Positions 6,750 to 14,844 of a stretch of DNA of 64,000 nt are shown piece after piece. This DNA comes from Pseudomonas mendocina (lineage in GTDB: Bacteria; Pseudomonadota; Gammaproteobacteria; Pseudomonadales; Pseudomonadaceae). The DNA lies in assembly GCF_900636545.1 (NCBI RefSeq), contig NZ_LR134290.1, positions 3,224,001 through 3,288,000 on the forward strand, in the 5' to 3' direction. Each line of letters begins with the position of its first letter. Position 1 is the stretch's first letter. Below the pieces are notes generated by a model that was given only the letters and a program-made list of their open reading frames with translations, was not told the DNA's origin and searched no databases. The translations under genes were made by a program, and so were the position numbers.

Positions 6750-8027
6750 ATGAAGATCAAAGATTTTGCCCGTCTCGACCTCAACGGTGAGCACAACCGT
6801 CTAGGACGAATTTTCGTTGATCCTGGTACTGCTGAAATCGTCGATCTGTCGAAGATCAAAATCCTGGCCTGTAGCGTCGATACCGTCCGCCAGCTCTATC
6901 GTGGCCTGATCCGCCCGGAAATCATGTGCCTGTTCGACAAGCCCGGCACCATCGTCGATTTCGCTGGCCAGCGCTGGCACTCGGGTCGCGTCAGCAAGGA
7001 TTCTGGCTACCAGTACAAGCTGCAAAACGCTGACCTGGGCATCATCCTGCTGGTGAAGAATTTCAACGCCAAGCTGGAAAACATCGGCCCTCACCTGAAA
7101 ATCGAAGTGTCCCCCCATGCCATCGACACCTTCTCGCCTGAGCGCCTGCAAGAACGTCTCGACTACTACGCCAGCCACGTACTGACCAACGTCGAACGCA
7201 ACCAATGCGCGGTCCACCTCGCGCTAGACCTGCAAGGCTGGCAACCGCCCGCTGATCTGGTCGCCCGTATGCACTGCCGCGCACGTGCTGCCCGCGATAT
7301 CTCTGGCATCAAGGAAATCCAATGGACGCTGGAGTCTGCGACCTACGGCAAAGGCCAGTCCTACCTGTTCGGCTCCGCTGGAGGCGTCCAGCTCGGTATC
7401 TACAACAAGACCGAACAGGCCCGCTCCATCGACAAGCTCGACTACTGGGAAGGCGTCTGGAGACGTCGCGATAGCTTCGATGAAGCTGACCCGGACAACT
7501 ACAACCCGGAACAAGACGTCTGGCGTGTCGAGCTGCGTTACCACCACTCGGTTATCCAACAATTCGCCTCCGGCTCCTTCGATCTGCAGAGCGGCCAGAC
7601 CATTGAAACCAACAGCTATGCTGCCTTCGCTCCGCACCTAGACGGCCTGTGGCGCTATGGCCTGCGCCAGTTCAAGCTGCTGGCTCGCCCTGGCTACTTC
7701 GAACCGATTTGGACCCTGATCCGTGACGATGTGCGCGTCGATCTACCGGTGGATTCCCTGGTGGACGAAACCGAGTACAAGCGCCAATACAAGACGTCTA
7801 GGGGCTTCTCCGGCAAGAACGTGGAGCTATTCCTGGGAAACTTCGTCAGCCTGCTGGCACGGGAGCGAGTGGGCGCTAGAAAGGCTTTCTATCGGCTCAA
7901 GGATTGGGAGTGCTGGCCGGTGATCCGCGACCACTATGCCGCTAAAGGCATGGATGAAGACGGGCTGTATAAGCACATCAAAGGCATCCTTGAGGAACGG
8001 CATGTGCGTTGGGGGCGTGCTGTCTGA
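6750..8027 (+). CDS. Inovirus replication initiation protein (gene II/RstA type)
   Basis: A 425-residue soluble protein resembling the phage/plasmid replication proteins of Pseudomonas inoviruses, which nick the double-stranded replicative form at the plus origin to start rolling-circle synthesis. Typical stretches are the VHLALDLQGW strand, QLGIYNKTEQAR in the middle and WRVELRYHHSVIQQF before the C-terminal helical region. I cannot point with certainty to the catalytic tyrosine. The gene starts after the triple hairpin region that may be its target, and its TGA overlaps the integrase ATG (TGATG), so replication and integration genes form one transcript. Family level is fairly sure, biochemical detail less so. 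Confidence 0.78.
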   Translation: MKIKDFARLDLNGEHNRLGRIFVDPGTAEIVDLSKIKILACSVDTVRQLYRGLIRPEIMCLFDKPGTIVDFAGQRWHSGRVSKDSGYQYKLQNADLGIILLVKNFNAKLENIGPHLKIEVSPHAIDTFSPERLQERLDYYASHVLTNVERNQCAVHLALDLQGWQPPADLVARMHCRARAARDISGIKEIQWTLESATYGKGQSYLFGSAGGVQLGIYNKTEQARSIDKLDYWEGVWRRRDSFDEADPDNYNPEQDVWRVELRYHHSVIQQFASGSFDLQSGQTIETNSYAAFAPHLDGLWRYGLRQFKLLARPGYFEPIWTLIRDDVRVDLPVDSLVDETEYKRQYKTSRGFSGKNVELFLGNFVSLLARERVGARKAFYRLKDWECWPVIRDHYAAKGMDEDGLYKHIKGILEERHVRWGRAV

Positions 8028-9046
8028 TGGCTATCGAGCAACTGCCTGATGGTCGCTGGAAAGTCGATGTTGAACCCATCAAGGGCAGGCGTTTCCGCAA
8101 GACCTTCAAGACCAAGGGTGAAGCCCAGCGCTTCGAAGCCACCTGCAGGGCCAAGGTCATCAATGCGCCGGAGTGGGCACCCAAGCCAAAGGATCGTCGC
8201 AAGCTCTCTGAGCTGATCGACCGTTGGGCAACACTGCATGCCCACACCCTGAGCGATGGTGAGGCAAGGCGTCGTTTGCTGGATACCATGGCCAAAGAGC
8301 TTGGCGATCCGGTGGCGATCAAGATGACCGGCAACGAATATGCCGAGTATCGAACCCAGGCGATCAAAGCCGGTGCTAACCCCAAAACTTTGAACAACCG
8401 CCTGGGCTACCTCCGATCAGTGTTCAACGTGCTGCACCAGCTCGGCGAAATCGACTACGCCAACCCGCTGGCTCGCGTCCGTCCTCTGCGTCTGCACGAG
8501 AAGGAACTGGCCTACCTGACCGATAGCCAGATAGAGACGCTGTTCGCCACCATTCACCGCTATTGCCGAACGCCCCATGTCGCCATGGTCGCCGCCATCT
8601 GCTTGGCCACGGGTGCCCGCTGGGGTGAAGCTCAGGCACTGACGCCCGACCGAGTACGCAACCAGCTGGTTACGTTCGTGAACACCAAAGGCAAGCGTGT
8701 CCGCTCAATTCCCATCGCCCTGGAGCTGGAACAACAGATACACCGGCACTTCAAGCAGCATGGCCAGTTCAGCAACTGCCTGAACAGCTTCGACAAGGCA
8801 TTGGGCGAGTCCCGTTTGCCGGTGCCTGCTGGCCAGTCATCACACGTGCTACGGCACACTTTCGCCAGCCACTTCGTCATGAACGGTGGCAATATCCTCA
8901 CCCTGCAGAAAATCCTGGGTCATACCACCTTGGCCATGACCATGCGCTACGCGCACCTTGCGCCCGATCACCTGCAGGATGTCGTCAGATTCGGACCGGC
9001 TAGCGATCACCGCCGATTTCTCTGCATCATCACCCCGGCCGGCTGA
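8027..9046 (+). CDS. Tyrosine recombinase, phage integrase
   Basis: A 339-residue integrase. The chosen ATG overlaps the previous stop; a TTG at 8009 would add six residues (GACCLM type) without a ribosome site. The N-terminal arm-binding part starts MAIEQLPDGRWKVDVEP, and the core-binding SAM-like domain covers about 60-160. The catalytic domain shows Arg in ATGARWGEAQALT (about 200), the HVLRHTFASHF box (about 275), LGHTTLAMTMRYAHL with the third His and the Tyr nucleophile (about 298-309). It catalyses prophage integration and, with an excisionase not seen here, excision. It is the last clear phage-function gene before the toxin-antitoxin pair, so one attachment site should be nearby. Confidence 0.9.
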   Translation: MAIEQLPDGRWKVDVEPIKGRRFRKTFKTKGEAQRFEATCRAKVINAPEWAPKPKDRRKLSELIDRWATLHAHTLSDGEARRRLLDTMAKELGDPVAIKMTGNEYAEYRTQAIKAGANPKTLNNRLGYLRSVFNVLHQLGEIDYANPLARVRPLRLHEKELAYLTDSQIETLFATIHRYCRTPHVAMVAAICLATGARWGEAQALTPDRVRNQLVTFVNTKGKRVRSIPIALELEQQIHRHFKQHGQFSNCLNSFDKALGESRLPVPAGQSSHVLRHTFASHFVMNGGNILTLQKILGHTTLAMTMRYAHLAPDHLQDVVRFGPASDHRRFLCIITPAG

Positions 9047-9082
9047 GTGCTTTCCTGTGCCAGGTGCTTGGCTTAACATGCA

Positions 9083-9102
9083 TACAACGTATATACGTTG
9101 TA
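9083..9102. promoter_or_regulatory. Perfect 20-bp palindrome, likely antitoxin operator
   Basis: Arms TACAACGTAT and ATACGTTGTA are exact inverted copies with no spacer, 30 bases before the antitoxin start. A -10-like TATATA lies at its centre. ParD-type antitoxins with ribbon-helix-helix folds bind such dyads to repress their own operon. The palindrome is seen directly; the regulator is inferred. Confidence 0.65.
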
Positions 9103-9131
9103 GATACAGCCAAGACATGAGGTGACTCACC

Positions 9132-9407
9132 ATGGCCAAAGAAGCCGTTTTCAATCTGAAGCTTGAACCCGAACTGCGCGAAGGTTTCATGGCTGCAGCT
9201 CAGGCTGCACACCGGCCCGCCTCTCAGGTTATGCGTGACCTTATGCGCGACTTCATTCGCCAGCAGCAACAGGCCAAAGAGCATGATGAATTCGTGCAAC
9301 GCAAGGTCGCTGCTGCCAGGGCATCGGTAGAGGCTGGTCGTGGCCGATCCAATGATGATGTGGAAGCTGAATTCGCCGCTCGCCGTGCTAAGGCCCTAGG
9401 TCACTGA
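9132..9407 (+). CDS. ParD-like antitoxin
   Basis: A 91-residue protein. The N-terminus (KEAVFNLKLEPELREGFMAAA, then RPASQVMRDLMRDFIR) has the strand-helix-helix pattern of ribbon-helix-helix DNA-binding antitoxins. The C-terminal half is charged and probably unfolded without its toxin. GAGGTGA precedes the ATG. The stop TGA shares its last base with the toxin ATG, the usual coupling that gives antitoxin excess. The pair would stabilise the prophage in the cell population, as proposed for the ParDE-type modules next to the integrase of Pf phages. The perfect palindrome upstream fits autoregulation. Confidence 0.8.
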   Translation: MAKEAVFNLKLEPELREGFMAAAQAAHRPASQVMRDLMRDFIRQQQQAKEHDEFVQRKVAAARASVEAGRGRSNDDVEAEFAARRAKALGH

Positions 9408-9691
9408 TGCAGGTTATTTGGACGCCCGAGGCCCTGCAGGATCGTCTGGATATCTGGGAATACATCGCCACTGAAAACCCTCAAGCTGCCGTGCACATGG
9501 ACGAGTTATTCAGCACTGCTGCAGCCTCACTGGCTGACTTTCCCGACAAGGGCAGGCTGAGTTTGGTCGCCGGTACTAGAGAGCTGATCCCTCACGAGAA
9601 CTACCGCCTGGTTTATCAGGCTGAGCGTGACGCTGTCTGGATTCTCGCCCTGGTACACGTCGCCCGGATGTGGCCGCCTGTCCAGAACTAG
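9407..9691 (+). CDS. ParE/RelE-family toxin
   Basis: A 94-residue protein of the RelE/ParE fold. Characteristic stretches are IWTPEALQDRLDIWEYIATENP at the N-terminus, the FPDKGRLSLVAGTRELIPHENYRLVY core, and the end VHVARMWPP. ParE members poison DNA gyrase and RelE members cut mRNA at the ribosome; GTRELI...YRLVY and the VHxARxWP ending favour ParE. Start and coupling with the antitoxin are clear (TGATG overlap). Nothing suggests that the toxin is broken. Confidence 0.82.
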   Translation: MQVIWTPEALQDRLDIWEYIATENPQAAVHMDELFSTAAASLADFPDKGRLSLVAGTRELIPHENYRLVYQAERDAVWILALVHVARMWPPVQN

Positions 9692-9722
9692 CTGCAGTGA
9701 TTCAGAGCGAATCGAGCTAACT

Positions 9723-10160
9723 CTACTTCCTCAATAAATCCCACACTCGGTCTGGCCAGTAGCGCTTTGCGTCCTCAACCACAGCACATAGCACTGATGC
9801 GTCGTCTCTGAGAAAGATGTTCTGGCCTGTTTTGCGGTGGTAATGCCTGCTCAGCAGAATAAGTAGGTGCTTGGCATATTCAGGAGACTTCCCCAAGCTC
9901 TGCAACTGAACAAACTCATTAATTAGGTTTGCTGCTGCAATACCTGCTAGTACATCGCTGGACCTATTACGGTCACCTTGCCACCAGATAGTTACCCATT
10001 CATCTGAATCCCTGTCGAATTGGTCCGCTGCCTCCATTGGGCGGATCAAGGTGCCGTCATGCAATGATCGAGCGCAGGCGATGTTCTCAACATAGTCGTG
10101 AGTGAGAAGGGGTATGAGATTCCCCAGGAAGTGTACGGTCCTTCGGCCAGAGAAGTTCAT
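9723..10160 (-). CDS. Lone hypothetical protein beside the toxin-antitoxin pair
   Basis: A 145-residue soluble, mostly helical protein with many aromatic and charged residues (EWVTIWWQGDRNRSSDVLAG, LLILLSRHYHRKTGQNIFL). I recognise no family. It faces opposite to all phage genes, has visibly lower GC than the flanking chromosome, and sits where inoviruses often carry accessory genes. It could be phage cargo such as an immunity or defence protein, or an older genomic remnant between the phage and the tRNA. Its start is 102 bases from tRNA-Ser, with a terminator between. Function is unknown. Confidence 0.55.
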   Translation of the reverse strand: MNFSGRRTVHFLGNLIPLLTHDYVENIACARSLHDGTLIRPMEAADQFDRDSDEWVTIWWQGDRNRSSDVLAGIAAANLINEFVQLQSLGKSPEYAKHLLILLSRHYHRKTGQNIFLRDDASVLCAVVEDAKRYWPDRVWDLLRK

Positions 10161-10217
10161 GGACCCATAGTACGCCTATCGACACTTCTTCGACACCTTG
10201 CATGCCGTAGATAGCAA

Positions 10218-10250
10218 AAGCCCCCGAAACTCTAGGAATTTCAGGGGCTT
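10218..10250 (-). terminator. Rho-independent terminator of tRNA-Ser
   Basis: On the minus strand the arms AAGCCCC-GAAA and TTTC-GGGGCTT form a 12-step stem with one mismatch and a nine-base loop, followed by TTTTGC. It lies 13 bases after the encoded CCA of the tRNA gene. Confidence 0.8.
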
Positions 10251-10262
10251 AAGCTTGAGATA

Positions 10263-10352
10263 TGGCGGGAAGATAGGGATTTGAACCCTAGGTGCCATTG
10301 CTGACACAACGGATTTCGAATCCGTCCCGTTCGACCACTCCGGCATCTTCCC
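10263..10352 (-). tRNA. tRNA-Ser, anticodon CGA
   Basis: The minus strand gives a 90-base class II tRNA: acceptor GGGAAGA pairs with TCTTCCC, the discriminator is G and CCA is encoded. The anticodon arm is ACGGATT-CGA-AATCCGT, the variable arm is long (serine type) and the T arm is TAGGG-TTCAAAT-CCCTA. It reads UCG codons. The same tRNA next to purC is known in P. aeruginosa. Its 3' end faces the prophage, so it is a candidate attachment site. Confidence 0.97.
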
Positions 10353-10432
10353 AAGCGGCGCGCATGATAACAGTTGATTACGCTTTGGCGAAGCTTATTT
10401 TTAAAAATTTTCGTGTTCTATCAGGTGCTTGT

Positions 10433-10461
10433 GAAAAGGCCGAGCAGTGCTCGGCCTTTTC
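10433..10461 (-). terminator. Strong terminator after purC
   Basis: A perfect inverted repeat with 14-base arms GAAAAGGCCGAGCA and TGCTCGGCCTTTTC around one central base lies 18 bases after the purC stop. The folded loop would be a few bases. The A- and T-rich ends let it work in both directions. Confidence 0.88.
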
Positions 10462-10478
10462 AACAGAGGGCTTCAGCC

Positions 10479-11348
10479 TCAGGCAGTCAGACGGGTCAGC
10501 GCTTCGCGATACTTGTCGGCGGTTTTCTGTGCGACCTCGGTCGGCACAGCCGGCGCCGGAGGTTGTTTGTTCCAGCCGGTGGATTCCAGCCAGTCGCGCA
10601 CGAACTGCTTGTCGAAGCTCGGTGGGTTGCTGCCTTCTGCATAGCTGTCGGCCGGCCAGAAGCGGCTGGAGTCCGGAGTCAGTACTTCGTCCATCAGGGT
10701 CAGAGTGCCGTCTTCGTCCAGGCCGAATTCGAACTTGGTATCGGCGATGATGATGCCGCGAGTAGCGGCATATTCCACAGCCGTGGTGTACAGCTTGATC
10801 GCCGTGTCGCGTACTTTGGCCGCCAGTTCGGCACCGATGATGGCTTCGCACTGCTCGAAGCTGATGTTCTCGTCGTGGTCGCCAACGGCTGCCTTGGTCG
10901 AGGGGGTGAAGATTGGTTGCGGCAGCTTGGCCGCTTCCTTCAGGCCTGCAGGCAGCTCGATGCCACAGACGGTGCCGCTCTTCTGGTATTCCTTCCAACC
11001 GGAACCAACGATGTAGCCACGTACGATGGCCTCGACGGCGACCGGTTTTAGGCGCTTGGCGACGACGGCGCGACCTTCGACCAGCGGCAGCTCGGCGGCC
11101 GACACGACATCCTCGACCTTATCGCCAGTGAAGTGGTTAGGCACCACGTCAGCCAGTTTGTCGAACCAGAAGTTGGAAATCGCGGTGAGTATCTTGCCCT
11201 TCTCCGGAATCGGCTGTTCGAGGATGACGTCGAAAGCCGACAGACGATCAGTAGCCACCATCAGCATGCGCTTGTCGTCGATTTCGTAGAGGTCGCGAAC
11301 CTTGCCCGAGTAGATTTTCTTCAGGCTCAGGGTGGTGGGTGTGCTCAT
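10479..11348 (-). CDS. purC: SAICAR synthetase (long form)
   Basis: Phosphoribosylaminoimidazole-succinocarboxamide synthase joins aspartate to CAIR in de novo purine synthesis using ATP. The N-terminus [18 protein letters not shown] is the family's nucleotide-binding signature, followed by [16 protein letters not shown]-type and [10 protein letters not shown], then [15 protein letters not shown]. At 289 residues from the ATG chosen it belongs to the long class; the PurC known from P. aeruginosa at this locus has about 236 residues. A TTG nine codons upstream could extend it but lacks a ribosome site. A terminator separates it from bamC, so it has its own promoter. Confidence 0.93.
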   Translation of the reverse strand: MSTPTTLSLKKIYSGKVRDLYEIDDKRMLMVATDRLSAFDVILEQPIPEKGKILTAISNFWFDKLADVVPNHFTGDKVEDVVSAAELPLVEGRAVVAKRLKPVAVEAIVRGYIVGSGWKEYQKSGTVCGIELPAGLKEAAKLPQPIFTPSTKAAVGDHDENISFEQCEAIIGAELAAKVRDTAIKLYTTAVEYAATRGIIIADTKFEFGLDEDGTLTLMDEVLTPDSSRFWPADSYAEGSNPPSFDKQFVRDWLESTGWNKQPPAPAVPTEVAQKTADKYREALTRLTA

Positions 11349-11379
11349 GTCGGCATTTCCGTTTCTGGCAAACAAAACA

Positions 11380-11403
11380 GGCGAAACCTTTGCGGGTTTC
11401 GCC
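11380..11403 (-). terminator. Terminator between bamC and purC
   Basis: GGCGAAACC and GGTTTCGCC form a nine-base stem with a six-base loop. On the minus strand it is followed by TGTTTTGTTTG. It ends the dapA-bamC transcript and sits only 31 bases before the purC start, so purC is probably transcribed from a promoter in or after this hairpin, or by read-through. Confidence 0.75.
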
Positions 11404-11435
11404 CATCGATTAACAGCTGAGGCGCGCCGCGCCGA

Positions 11436-12557
11436 TCAGCCGAGATTATCCTGGATCAGGCTCAGCACCCGCCGCGACACTTCGGCCGGGGCAACGGTGT
11501 TGAGGTCTTTTTCCACTGTGACCTGAACGCCATCACCAACCGGAGTCAGGCGTACCTGATAGCGCTCGGCGCGGGCTTCGATCTCTTCCTTGCTCGGCGC
11601 ACTGCCGAACATGCGACCGAAGAAGCCGGGCTTCTCCTCGTTGACCTGAGCGCCTTCGGCCAGGTTGATGTAGTACAGGCCCAGGCTGCGGTTGAGATCG
11701 TCGACGCGCACGTCGCCAAGCTCCAGCGAGCGACCGACACCGGACCAGGCACGGTCGAAATCAGCGCCCAGATTGAGAACCGGATTGCCGTTACCGTCTT
11801 CGCTCAGACTGACGCGGCTGGGCGCATCGAAGTCGCGCGCGGCGAGCAGCGATACGGAACCGCCCTGCTCCACACCACGAGCCATGCTCACCAGCATTTC
11901 GTCGAGCAGCGCCGCTTCGAGGCTGGCATTGCCGCTACGCGAAGCAAAATCGACGTCGGCCGTGCTGCCGGCAGGGCGCTCGGCGCTGTTGACGAAGACT
12001 TCACTGGTATTGCGCTGCACACCCGGTTCGATGCGCACGCGCACGCGGGTTTCAGCATCCGGGGCAACGCCGGAGACGCGACTGCTCAGACGGCGCGCCA
12101 TGCCCGCGGAAAGCTCGTCGAAACGCTGCCAGGAGGTGGTGAACTCACCGACCTGCGGGCGCTCGTTGGCGATACGGAAACCATTGTCCTCGAAGAACTG
12201 ACGCGCCAGCGGCCAAACTTCGGCCGGCACACGCTGGGCGACGACCCAACGCGAATCGCCGCTGCGCTGCAGGCTGAACTCGCGCTCATCGGCCCGTACC
12301 TGCAGGCCCTGTGGGCGCGGCACTTCGAATTCAGCAGGGGTCGCGGTGGTGCTGGCAATCTGAGCCGGCACCGGCAGCAGCGGATCGAGGCGCTTGGCCT
12401 GGACGTCGGCCGGCAATTGCATCGGTGCAGTCTGGCGCGCTTCCAGATAGTCGCTGCCGCGATCACGGAAGTAGCCATTTTCACCCCAGAGCCAGCCGCA
12501 ACCGCTGGTGCTGGAGACGATCAGAGCAAGGGCGGAGAATCCGGCCAGTCGCTTCAT
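11436..12557 (-). CDS. bamC: Outer-membrane assembly lipoprotein BamC
   Basis: A 373-residue lipoprotein: signal peptide MKRLAGFSALALIVSSTSGC with the lipid-bearing Cys at residue 20, an unstructured N-terminal stretch that contacts BamD, and two helix-grip domains (WVVAQRVPAEVWPLARQFF; YINLAEG...YQVRLTPVGDGVQV). BamC is an accessory part of the BamABCDE machine that inserts beta-barrel proteins. It starts 16 bases after dapA, the arrangement known in gamma-proteobacteria. An upstream ATG would add ten residues before the signal peptide and is disfavoured. Confidence 0.92.
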   Translation of the reverse strand: MKRLAGFSALALIVSSTSGCGWLWGENGYFRDRGSDYLEARQTAPMQLPADVQAKRLDPLLPVPAQIASTTATPAEFEVPRPQGLQVRADEREFSLQRSGDSRWVVAQRVPAEVWPLARQFFEDNGFRIANERPQVGEFTTSWQRFDELSAGMARRLSSRVSGVAPDAETRVRVRIEPGVQRNTSEVFVNSAERPAGSTADVDFASRSGNASLEAALLDEMLVSMARGVEQGGSVSLLAARDFDAPSRVSLSEDGNGNPVLNLGADFDRAWSGVGRSLELGDVRVDDLNRSLGLYYINLAEGAQVNEEKPGFFGRMFGSAPSKEEIEARAERYQVRLTPVGDGVQVTVEKDLNTVAPAEVSRRVLSLIQDNLG

Positions 12558-12573
12558 GCGTAGAATCCTTGAG

Positions 12574-13452
12574 TTAAGCCAATACACCGCACTGGCGCAT
12601 GGCCTGGCGCAGCGGTTCGTGACAGCGCGGGCTGAGCCAGGTCAGCGGCAGGCGAATACCGTCGCCCATCAAGCCCATTTCATGCAGCGCCCATTTCACC
12701 GGAATCGGGTTGGATTCGAGGAATAGCGCCTTGTGCAGCGGCATCAGACGGTCGTTGATGGCGCGGGCGATGGCAGCTTCGCCACGCATGGCAGCAGCGC
12801 ACAGGTCGCTCATGGCGCGCGGCGCAACGTTGGCGGTCACCGAGATGTTGCCCTTGCCGCCCAGCAGCATCAGCTCGACAGCGGTAGCGTCGTCGCCGGA
12901 GTAGACGAGGAAATCCTTGCTGACGCGATCCAGTACGTCCTGGGCGCGCTGCAGGTCGCCGGTGGCTTCCTTGATACCGATGATGTTGTCGATCTTCGAC
13001 AGGCGCTCGACAGTCTCCGGCAGCATGTCGCACACGGTACGACCCGGGACGTTGTAGAGGATCTGCGGGATGGATACGGCTTCGGCGATGTGGCGGAAGT
13101 GCAGGTACAGGCCTTCCTGGGTCGGCTTGTTGTAGTACGGCGTGACCAGCAGCGCCGCGTCAGCGCCAACGTCCTGGGCGGCACGGGTCAGCTCGACCGA
13201 TTCGCGGGTGGAGTTGCCGCCGGTACCGGCGATCACCGGAATGCGGCCAGCGACCTGCTTGACCACGCGCTTGATCACTTCGATGTGCTCACCCACGTCC
13301 AGCGTGGCGGACTCACCGGTGGTGCCGACCGCGACGATGGCATTGGTGCCCTCTTGCAGGTGGAAATCCACCAATTTGCTCAGGGCCTCCCAATCCAGAC
13401 CACCCTGCGCATCCATGGGCGTGACCAGTGCCACCATACTGCCCGCAATCAT
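12574..13452 (-). CDS. dapA: 4-hydroxy-tetrahydrodipicolinate synthase
   Basis: A 292-residue TIM-barrel enzyme condensing pyruvate with aspartate semialdehyde, the first committed step to lysine and diaminopimelate. Visible signatures are [25 protein letters not shown], the YNVPGRT motif with the active-site Tyr nearby, and the Schiff-base Lys in GIKEATGD. The start [14 protein letters not shown] gives the standard family length; an upstream in-frame ATG would add 16 unlikely residues. It heads a dapA-bamC operon and is divergent from the GcvR-like gene. Confidence 0.96.
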   Translation of the reverse strand: MIAGSMVALVTPMDAQGGLDWEALSKLVDFHLQEGTNAIVAVGTTGESATLDVGEHIEVIKRVVKQVAGRIPVIAGTGGNSTRESVELTRAAQDVGADAALLVTPYYNKPTQEGLYLHFRHIAEAVSIPQILYNVPGRTVCDMLPETVERLSKIDNIIGIKEATGDLQRAQDVLDRVSKDFLVYSGDDATAVELMLLGGKGNISVTANVAPRAMSDLCAAAMRGEAAIARAINDRLMPLHKALFLESNPIPVKWALHEMGLMGDGIRLPLTWLSPRCHEPLRQAMRQCGVLA

Positions 13453-13652
13453 GCAACCGCTCCTGCCGGAAAAATTGAGCCGTAATGGTACTGGTGCCAC
13501 CAGTCCGGCACAAGCAACGGCCCGTTATACATGCTGGCCGTCGTCCGATGCACCAGGGTCCGCCATTCCCCTCGGCGGTGCTTTTCGCTAACCTGCTGCC
13601 TTTGGTCTGCGGCTGCTCATGCGCGGACCGTTCATCGCTTTAGGAAGGCTGC

Positions 13653-14210
13653 ATGTCCACCCCCCCCGTTCGCGAACAATTCCTCGTTATCAGCGCTCTC
13701 GGCCGCGACGCCATGGCCCTGACCAACCTGCTCAGCCGCACCAGCCATGAGAACCGTTGCGCGGTGATCAGCACCCGCTTGAGCCGCCATGGAGAGTTCA
13801 GCGCTTTGGTGCTGCAGGTGTCCGGCAGTTGGGATGCACTGGCACGCCTGGAGTCGAGCCTGCCGCTGCTGGCCAAGAAGCATGACTTCACCGTGGATCT
13901 GGTGCGCAGCGCCGCTGCGGAGGTACGCCCGCAGGCCCTGCCTTACGTGGCCTACGTCAGCGCCGTGTACCGCCCGGACATTCTCAACGAGCTGTGCCAG
14001 TTCTTCATCGACCACCGCGTAGAGCTGGAAAGCCTGACCTGTGATACCTATCAGGCGCCGCAGACCGGTGGCACCATGCTCAACGCCACCCTGACCGTGA
14101 CGCTGCCGGCCGGCACGCAGATCAGCTGGCTGCGCGACCAGTTCCTCGACTTCGCCGATGCGCTGAATCTGGATGCGCTGATCGAACCCTGGCGCCCGCA
14201 GAATCCATGA
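13653..14210 (+). CDS. gcvR: Glycine cleavage system repressor-like protein (two ACT domains)
   Basis: A 185-residue protein with two ACT-type domains: EQFLVISALGRDAMALTNLLSR at 9-30 starts the first, and YVAYVSAVYRPDILNELCQFFIDH (about 98-121) the second. It has no DNA-binding domain, as in GcvR, which acts by binding the activator GcvA. In Pseudomonas the gene between dapA and bcp is annotated this way, and the gene order here is the same. The regulatory target is by homology only. The ATG is preceded by AGGAAGG at good spacing. Confidence 0.8.
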   Translation: MSTPPVREQFLVISALGRDAMALTNLLSRTSHENRCAVISTRLSRHGEFSALVLQVSGSWDALARLESSLPLLAKKHDFTVDLVRSAAAEVRPQALPYVAYVSAVYRPDILNELCQFFIDHRVELESLTCDTYQAPQTGGTMLNATLTVTLPAGTQISWLRDQFLDFADALNLDALIEPWRPQNP

Positions 14211-14310
14211 CGATCTGCTGCGCGTCGGCCCTGCTGCATTAGAAGCAGGTTCGACCCTGCGTGGCTCCAGCTCGCGAGTGTGCCGACAACCTTTCAATCA
14301 AGGAGTCTTC

Positions 14311-14784
14311 ATGTCCGTTGAACTCGACAAACCCGTTGCCGACTTCCAGGCCCAGGCCACCAGTGGCCAGCAGGTAAAGCTGTCCGACCTCAAGGGCAAG
14401 CAGGTGGTGCTGTATTTCTACCCGAAGGACGCCACTCCGGGCTGCACCACTGAAGGCATGGACTTCAGCGCTCGCTTCGAGCAGTTCAAGGCAGCCAACA
14501 CGCTGATCTTCGGCGTATCGATGGACAGCCTGAAGAAGCACGAGAGCTTCAAGTGCAAGCAGGCCTTCCCCTTCGAGCTGATCAGCGACGAAGAGCACCA
14601 GCTGTGCGATCTGTTCGGCGTGTATCAGCTGAAGAAGAACTACGGCAAGGAATACATGGGCATCGTGCGCAGCACCTTCCTCATCGACAAGAACGGCGTA
14701 CTGCGCGAGGAATGGCGCAACATCAAGGTCGCCGGCCATGTCGACAAGGTGCTGGCAGCGGCCAAGGCCCTGAACCAGGCCTGA
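14311..14784 (+). CDS. bcp: Thiol peroxidase Bcp (peroxiredoxin Q)
   Basis: A 157-residue thioredoxin-fold peroxiredoxin that reduces hydrogen and alkyl peroxides. The peroxidatic cysteine is Cys45 in YPKDATPGCTTEG. The resolving cysteine found five residues later in E. coli Bcp is a Met here. Other cysteines occur near 85 (FKCKQAF) and 104 (HQLCDLF), so the enzyme may be of 1-Cys type or use another resolving partner. AAGGAG precedes the chosen ATG; an upstream ATG at 14278 is out of reach of a ribosome site. It lies 100 bases after the GcvR-like gene. Confidence 0.93.
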   Translation: MSVELDKPVADFQAQATSGQQVKLSDLKGKQVVLYFYPKDATPGCTTEGMDFSARFEQFKAANTLIFGVSMDSLKKHESFKCKQAFPFELISDEEHQLCDLFGVYQLKKNYGKEYMGIVRSTFLIDKNGVLREEWRNIKVAGHVDKVLAAAKALNQA

Positions 14785-14802
14785 CCCTCGCTGCAATCGA
14801 AA

Positions 14803-14822
14803 AAGGCCGCACTTGCGGCCTT
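14803..14822. terminator. Bidirectional terminator between bcp and the AI-2E permease gene
   Basis: AAGGCCGC-ACTT-GCGGCCTT has an eight-base stem and tetraloop, with A-rich sequence before it and TTCTTTCT after it, between convergent genes. Confidence 0.85.
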
Positions 14823-14844
14823 CTTTCTATCTGCGTGCCTCTCT

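Noticed and set aside
10218..10352. Prophage attachment site at the tRNA-Ser 3' end
   Set aside because: Attractive by position, but no second copy of the tRNA end is present in the window, so it cannot be claimed as a feature.
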